DNA of 64,000 nt from Chrysogorgia sp. JL179-B06 (taxonomy: Eukaryota > Cnidaria > Anthozoa > Scleralcyonacea > Chrysogorgiidae), in assembly GCA_035772405.1 (NCBI GenBank), contig JAYKKM010000222.1, positions 124,001 through 188,000 on the forward strand, given 5' to 3'. This document shows positions 57,909 to 64,000 of this stretch, in pieces. The number at the start of each line of letters is the position of its first letter. The stretch's first letter is position 1. The notes below the pieces were generated by a model. The model did no database searches. It was not told the DNA's origin and saw nothing but the letters and a program-made list of their open reading frames with translations. Position numbers and translations under genes: made by a program.

Positions 57909-60900
57909 CTAGACAGGATTTAAAGATTGATAATTATCACTATTTTCTCTCACTTTATCCAACTCTTGATAACCAGCCTCGTCTTCAGTCTTGGTCTCGT
58001 TGTTTACTCTTTTTCTTGAATTCATTCTCAGATCTTGATAATTATTCTCAGGTTCTCTATTTCGTAAATCTAATTCTTGATAGGCTGAGTTGTCTGTGGC
58101 ACTTTCGCGATTAGTTTCAGGAATAACATAGGGCGCTGGTTCTGAATCATCTTTGTTTTTCTTCATCCGTTGACGCAGTGACAATATTGCAGAAAGTAAA
58201 ATCATGCCGAAACATATTCCACAAATTAATGTAATAAATATTATATACCATTTTGTTCCTGCAGTATTATCAGAAATTGAATCTCCTGTCAAGAGAAAAG
58301 ATAAATTTCAGAGACGGTGTTTTGTTGTTAGAGTTGGGGCTATACGTACATTGAAGAGTATTTACCTATACGTAATGCTGGAGTATTCGTCGAGCTAAAA
58401 CTAGTCTAACGTCGAATGTTGAACATCCCCCTTTATCGTGACTCTTATTTTAATAGAATAGTTTATTTGTGGAATGCCGGCTGGGTCCTATTAAACACAG
58501 GCGTAGGAGGCGGGCATGGGCAGGTGGATGGTTTGGGGGTTGAAGCAGGAGCATTTTTTGGAATAAAATTCGAACAGTACTTTTGGCGGATAATTTTAGG
58601 TAATTATTTTGAGCATCAATTTTAGCAGTGAAAGTTTAAACACAATTTATGTTGAACTATTTTACCATTAATTGTTTTGCAGTACTAACTCCTGCGACAC
58701 CATGCTCTGCTGCAGAGTGTACATTCGCTTAAGAGTTAAGACGACTAAAGACTTGGGAAGTACGATGAGACAAAACAGGTTCCATAACCTACCTATTATT
58801 AACATCGAACGCGCACACACGAAGTCATTGAGGGCGAATTGGAGGAATATTTGACGTATTTGGTAAGCGAAAAAGAGACACGTTTATTTTCCTGAGAGTT
58901 GGTTGCAACTAAAATATAGCCGTTTATGATCAATGTGATCAATTATATCTTCGTGTTGCTGCCCTGTCTGTTTAGAAGTAGGGAGTATGAACTGGGTTTC
59001 TGTTTAATTTTTTCACAGCTATATAGTCATACAATATTCTTGTGATCTGTAATCCTTGAGAATATTTCCTCTTGATTTAACTCTTTCCCTACGGCCGCAG
59101 TTAAAATGGGTCGTTGATGACCCGCAAAGTCGTCAATCGAAAAACACGGCACACGATAACGCTAGATTAAAAATTGAAATTCGACATGCGCCAGGAACAT
59201 GAAATCCACGCACACGCCAAGTTTGATTTGATTTCATAAACAACTCTGCGATTGGTGGCATTTTGAGTTTTCAAGATGCTATGCGGGCGTGCAAGATGGC
59301 CTTTTCTGGAAAAATGTAAATTTTTCAACCTGATTTATGATAATTAATGCTAATTTATATTAACATAATGTATTTTGTTCGGGAAATTTAAAAGAACAAG
59401 TAAAAGCCGGTTTATTGGGCTTCCAGAAAATGTATAGCTTTCGCAACAGTTATGGTTATTTCAAGAGATATCAATAGAACAACGTGGTCGTTCAATTTTT
59501 GATGTTTTTCAGCCGTAGGGAAAGAGTTAATATTATTTGCCGTAATATGTCAATTTGTCTTATTTTGTATGGCTCATGAGGAAACTCGTACATTGACTAC
59601 AAGTACAACCTAAAAATCGATATTCGGCTCTTAATTTTTCAGGCAAAACTGCGTTGCCCCCAAAAAACAGAATTAGGCTGCTACGCCTATATGGTATATT
59701 GAAGCTTCAAAAATAAAAAGCTTTTATGTCGAAAGACTATAGTCAATATTTGATCTTTGATCTTGATAGTTTTCTTACTTTTAACTTTGTAAGCTGTCCC
59801 AATTAAATGTAGTAGTGATAATCCTGTATAAAATGTGATAAACTGTAGATTTTGCGTGATTAGATGTTTGATTTATGCCATATTATAGTTTTCACCTGTG
59901 CAAATTATTTAAAATTATTTAAACATATTCAGATGTACTTGATTAAAGTGCCCATGAAAAGAAAATTGTTATTTCATATTTTTGCTAAAGAAGGATTAAA
60001 AAATAGGTTTCTATTGTTAAAACTTAATATGTTTCCTTTTACGTTCCAAAACCAAAAATCAAACAATCAAACATGCAGATGAACTTTATGCGACAAATTC
60101 CGCGAGGCCAGAAATATATGCAGGACATAACAGACCTGTGACGTAAATACCTTTGCAGCCAGATAGTTAAAGTTATAAATTTTCAATAGCAAAATTCGTG
60201 TGGTCGAGTTGTAAACATCAAACTCGTCTCATCAAACTCATCCCATCAAATTCGTCTCGTCACTACTCGCCCCTAATAATTTTTCGCATATTTTTGCTGG
60301 GTAAAAATAGTAAATGGAAAAAGGATTTTCCAATGGATTATTTTTACTAAAACAATATTTTAATACAGAATCTTAGTTTTGAATATTTTTCATTAAAATA
60401 AAAATGTTCGTTTCATATGCACTTTAAAGACCCATCAACGCTGCACCCATCCAACTATATATTTACTACTTCATTACTGAACTATTTTCCTGGCTTTTAC
60501 TTTCCCTGACATTTATTGTTTGCGTCTTTGCTGAAATAAATCTCACCTTTTGTTGTATAGACGATGTTCACTTTTCCCAGTTTATTTTTAGCTTCACATA
60601 CATAGACTCCAATACCATTTTTTCTAAAATTCCTGATTGTTTTGGTTCCTTCGGGAACTTCCCTCGTTGATGTAGCGCCATTAAATGTTATGGTGTAAGA
60701 CGCAGGAACAACCGATTCTGCTTCACATGTTAAGATAATGTCTTCATCGTTGGGTTTCATGATGCTAAAAGTAATATTGCCTGGTTTATCTGTTCACAGA
60801 CAAAAAACAAATTGAATAGGTAAACGCTTCAGTAAACAAATCAATAATTGTGACAACAACGTTGTTTACCCATACATCTAAGGGAGATAATATTTTTCGA

Positions 60901-62032
60901 TGTTAGTCTGACCTGTTAATCTGACATGTTAATCTGACCTGTTTATCTGACATGTTAATCTGACCTGTTCGGGTGCATTTAACCATTGTTTTAGGACATA
61001 ATATGACTAAGCTTGTTTTCAGGTCCCTACTCAAAATATAACGCACAATGATTGGTTACTGAGAGGTCCGTGATCAACGTTATACAACTCCATGCAGTCT
61101 ATACACTGAAAAAGTGCAATATATATGCAATTTTTGGATGGTAAGTCAGTTTGGCGCGGGAAAATTCCTTGAATGAAAATAAAAGAGAGCTGCACATCTT
61201 CATTGAAAATACTGAGCAAGAAAACATGTGCTGGTACGTCATTATTGAGTTTTCAATCATCTAAAAGCACGACAAATAAATGGCTGTAAAATGAAACGAA
61301 AAACACCAGCGAAGAGGTAAAGCAGAAACCAGCGTTAAAGAAAAAATAACCAAAACCCATATAATAAATTCCTTATTAATCTCGTTTGCTTTGTCTTTAC
61401 TGATTATTTCACTTAAGCCAAGTTATCTTGACAAATTAAATTATGAAGGGGACGACGGAAAATGCTCTTCATTACAAATGACACCCTCGTATTTACACCC
61501 ATGCATGCATGCAGAGCATTTTGCCATGTAAAGCTTTCGATTAAAGCAATTCAACTAGCTATAGCATATTAATAAATCAAATGCAGATTATCTCACAAAC
61601 ATCATGCATAAACGAGTATATATCGAATGCAGTTCTTGACAATTAACCAAAGCTATTATATTTCTATTATACCTTACCCATTGGCACGTATAAATCTATC
61701 ATATACTGCTCCTACCATAATTCCTTGCGATACTTCTCATGTTAAATTAATATATCAAAACAGTATCAAATAAAAACGCTGTTTATATTTACCGATAATT
61801 ACTTCAGCTTTGTCTGAAACGCTGCCACTTGTTACGTTACAAATATATGTTCCTTTTTCTTTCACGTCCTTTAAAGAAAGTTTCTTTTCAATCAAGCTAG
61901 TTACATTAATTATTTTACCATCTTTCCACCAAGACACATGCAGTGGAGGATGGCCACCAAGGCCTTTACATAAACACGAGTAGTTTCTTCCTGCAGGTAT
62001 TTTGGAGCAACTTATTTTGGCCGTTAGTTTTT
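57909..62032 (-). CDS. Ig-domain type I membrane receptor with two ITAM-like motif pairs in the tail
   Basis: Three minus-strand exons join in phase 1. Exon 62032-61793 (acceptor TTTTTACAG, donor GTAAAT) is an Ig domain with ISCSKIPAG, VSWWKDGK and the GTYICNV core. Exon 60789-60547 (acceptor GTGAACAG, donor GTGAGA) is a second Ig domain with DIILTCEAES and GVYVCEAKNKLG. Exon 58285-57909 (acceptor CTCTTGACAG) holds one transmembrane helix, KWYIIFITLICGICFGMILL, a basic stop-transfer (RQRMKKNK) and a ~85-residue tail. The tail has YVIP, then YQEL-x10-YQDL and YQEL-x9-YQSL, both matching YxxL/I-x(6-12)-YxxL/I. The stop is followed at once by AATAAA (57899-57904 on this strand). ITAMs recruit SH2-domain kinases after phosphorylation; this role is inferred. 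The layout recalls the allorecognition (Alr) and related Ig receptors of cnidarians. The 5' end with signal peptide is not found here. Confidence 0.75.
59081..59526. mobile_element. 446 bp TTAA-flanked MITE in the last intron of the Ig receptor
   Basis: CTCTTTCCCTACGGC at 59081 is inverted at 59526 (GCCGTAGGGAAAGAG). TTAA flanks both (59077-59080 and 59527-59530). No transposase. Confidence 0.88.
59947..60423. mobile_element. 477 bp TTAA-flanked MITE with AGTGC-type ends
   Basis: AGTGCCCATGAAAAGAAAAT at 59947 and, inverted, AGTGCATATGAAACGAACAT at 60423, both flanked by TTAA (59943-59946 and 60424-60427). The ends resemble those of the element at 17330-18923, so both probably use the same transposase family. 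Confidence 0.8.
60905..60975. repeat. Short minisatellite TGTTAATCTGACC/ATG, ~16 bp unit
   Basis: About four copies of CTGACCTGTTAATCTGACATGTT within an intron of the Ig receptor gene. Confidence 0.8.
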
Positions 62033-63270
62033 CTGTAAAAAATTAGAAATTGCTCGTATTCCCAGTCAAATATAGGAAATGAATGATAGGCAAGCTTGGA
62101 TAATTGTTGTTCATACAAATTATTGCGTTAAGGCGGATTGCCATTAAGTGCTTTTTCGCGCGATCGAATTTTACGATCACTATTTCTGTTACGCAAGCGT
62201 AGCGATGAAGATTTCTTAATACACGTACGTATGTTCAAATTAGTCATGTTTATATACGCATGCGTATGGAGAAAGTCGACAAAAAGCAATGGATGGAAAT
62301 CCGCCTCTACATGACTGTTTGTTGCTCGGAAAAACGTATACAGCCTGTGTGCAGGTGATCCCGGCGCTGAAACGTGCTGAAAAGAACTGTTTAAAACAAA
62401 CAAATCAAATATCTAAAAAGGTTGGTGCAGTCTCGAAAGAGCGTGTAAGTTGTCTAACGTTTCGAGGGGAAAAACACTAACACGTTTTATGTTTAAAACG
62501 TAAGTAGTACTATGTATTTCGCGCCGCAGATATCGGCTACGATCAGGTGCAACGTCTGGTAACTAAGCCGAGAAATGGAGATGTAAAACTCGTTAGGCGG
62601 GGGGTTAGGGTTAGAGTTGGGCAATGGGCGGGGTTAGAGTTATGACCTTTGTTGTTTTAGGGTCGGTTACAATCCAATAATTTACTGCTTACAATGCCTT
62701 AACTGTCCAGTAATTTGTGGCTTACAACGTGACGGACGGCTGGCAAATTTGGAACCGGGCAGGTCAAAAATTAGACCTGCTTTTATCAGTCAGGTACACG
62801 GTTCCGTATTCGTCCGGACCCGTGTTTGGGCTCTAAGTGCGTGTGTACTTACGCACTTCTATGCACGGACGACATTTTGGACGACGAATCCATCACGTTA
62901 GAATTCTCCATCTGATCTGAATATGGATACACTAGCTGTTCAACTAGCTGTATTGAATACAACTAGCTGTTCAATCCGACACATGACTCACCATTCACTT
63001 TTAACTCGTTATTATGAGTAACGTTGCTCGTATTAACAGTAACTGTTGCTCGTTTCGTCAGAACTTTCGTATAGCTGTTGATGACGTTTCGAAATGGCGT
63101 CTCCTTTTTGAGGCGTGAAAGAGACACCACTCCAAGACGTTGTCTACGAAAATACGTAAGTACCGTTACTTATACTGATGCTATGACGAGTATAGTAGAA
63201 GTATATAGGCGCGGGTCAGGTTGCAGTTTTTGTATCAGAAATAGAATATTATACTGTACATATATGGGTT
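62033..63270. other. Intron/spacer between Ig exons
   Basis: No further Ig-like exon is apparent on the minus strand. GTTCAACTAGCTGTATTGAATACAACTAGCTGTTCAA (62936-62971) is a short direct and inverted repeat. Confidence 0.4.
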
Positions 63271-63276
63271 ACTTAC

Positions 63277-63480
63277 ATTCTACTATTATATTCAGATCTG
63301 TTTCACTCTTTAGTAAACTTGTACTTTGTACTTTACAAGTGTAAATTCCTTTTTGTTCTCGTTTTATATTCCTAAGTGACAAGGTTTTCCCCTTCATTAC
63401 CACTTTATTATTTCTGTACCATGATACATTGGAAGTTGGGACGCCATTTTTTCCTTCACAACCATAATGTCGTGATGACG
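63277..63480 (-). CDS. Additional Ig-domain exon, upstream of the receptor
   Basis: The minus-strand frame ending at the donor GTAAGT (63271-63276) encodes an Ig fold: GCEGKNGVPTSNVSWYRNNK, SLRNIKREQKGIYTCKVQST and SETDLNIIVE. Cys, Trp and the G-Y-C core are all present. The frame is open back to 63529, but the acceptor is unclear; candidates with AG near 63470-63495 do not give the phase 1 used by the other exons. It also cannot join the 62032 exon directly, because T plus AA makes a stop. Either an intervening exon is missed, this is part of a different transcript, or this exon is decayed. Confidence 0.6.
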
Positions 63481-63529
63481 TGAAACTGTTTGGACGTGTA
63501 CTGAAGTGCTCCGCGAAATATTTCGTATT

Positions 63530-64000
63530 TCATTTTTACCTGTACGATTTGGAACGGGATAGTTCTCAAAGTGGTCGGTAAAGTGTCCTTCTATTGGAAT
63601 CTGAGAAACTCCAAGTATCCTTTTCGCCATCTAAATAATATTTAGTGAAATACCGGATTGTCTATACCGAGATTTTTAACGTTTGTTTTTGAAGCTCGCG
63701 CAAAAACGATTGGTGTTCACGCAAAAGCAAACGAAGCACGCTACATATACTGACGACAGTGCGCGTGCTTCAAATTGATCTGTGCGCGTGCGTGCAGTAA
63801 TTAACTTGGAATAAAACTCATCGAACTGTACTTGCAGTTGACACACGCGCTATGATTATGCTCCGAACAATCCACGTTATCCTTTTTGTTTGGTTTATTC
63901 TTCGGGGGGGGGGGAGGGAGGGGGGTTCGTCATACTGAGGAGAACCTAGTGGCCTTGTTACGTATCGCAACGGATCTTTTCTCTTTTTTTTAAATTAATA
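63530..64000. other. Window edge, G-run at 63904-63926
   Basis: A frame at 63397-63630 (IEGHFTDHFENYPVPNRTGK) is open on the minus strand but I do not recognise it, and it overlaps the Ig exon in another frame. A (G)10AGGGAGGGGGG tract lies at 63904-63926. No gene called. Confidence 0.4.

Noticed and set aside
63397..63630. Frame with GHFTDHFENYPVPN, considered as a piggyBac C-terminal scrap
   Set aside because: The resemblance is a few residues only and it overlaps a better Ig exon in another frame.

Overview
This is an AT-rich animal genomic window. The genes are split by GT-AG introns, the spacers hold many transposons with intact target-site duplications, and Polinton (Maverick) gene remnants are present. 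The transposon families, and an immunoglobulin-domain receptor whose tail carries tandem YxxL motifs, point to a cnidarian and most likely an anthozoan. That assignment is inference from family resemblance; no marker gene fixes the species.

Layout. 0-2 kb: a satellite with a ~185-190 bp unit. 1.9-4.1 kb: a mariner-like element carrying an inserted, 5'-truncated non-LTR retrotransposon. 5.2-6.8 kb: a small inverted-repeat element, a hammerhead-like motif, and the last two exons of an unrecognised minus-strand gene. 7.6-11.5 kb: a decayed non-LTR copy split by about 2.7 kb holding a broken CXC-domain gene. 12.7-24 kb: MITEs, microsatellites, a TTAA-flanked element, a Gypsy scrap, foldback repeats and an isolated cyclin-box exon. 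25.9-28.6 kb: two hAT-type MITEs with perfect 8 bp target duplications.

28,990-34,785 is the most striking object. It is a 5.8 kb DNA transposon with ~340 bp terminal inverted repeats, a perfect 5 bp target duplication (TCTCG) and a four-exon, apparently open ~1,110-residue protein with a D/D/E-like layout and a Cys-rich tail. I cannot assign it to a named superfamily. A 1.16 kb foldback element sits in its left terminal repeat, and a 40 bp-class palindromic insertion sits in that foldback.

36.3-41.5 kb: a seven-exon HECT-type E3 ubiquitin ligase gene with an N-terminal zinc ribbon. All splice phases agree once a 16 bp tandem duplication in exon 1 is set aside. A ~30-copy 19 bp TATAAA-containing tandem repeat lies just upstream. 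42.5-52.3 kb: Polinton remnants (DNA polymerase B on the minus strand; a small conserved protein, packaging ATPase and an unknown protein on the plus strand). Between them lie a satellite-like repeat, a two-exon SAM-like domain, a protein-kinase pseudogene and a frameshifted multicopy-family gene. 54 kb: two inverted copies of an integrase-like fragment. 57.9-63.5 kb: a minus-strand gene with Ig-domain exons, one transmembrane helix and a cytoplasmic tail with two ITAM-like motif pairs, reminiscent of cnidarian allorecognition or immune receptors; two TTAA-flanked MITEs sit in its last intron.

The genes do not form an operon or pathway. This is a repeat-rich segment with a few host genes. Exon joins were worked out by hand from splice consensus and phase, with no transcript data.
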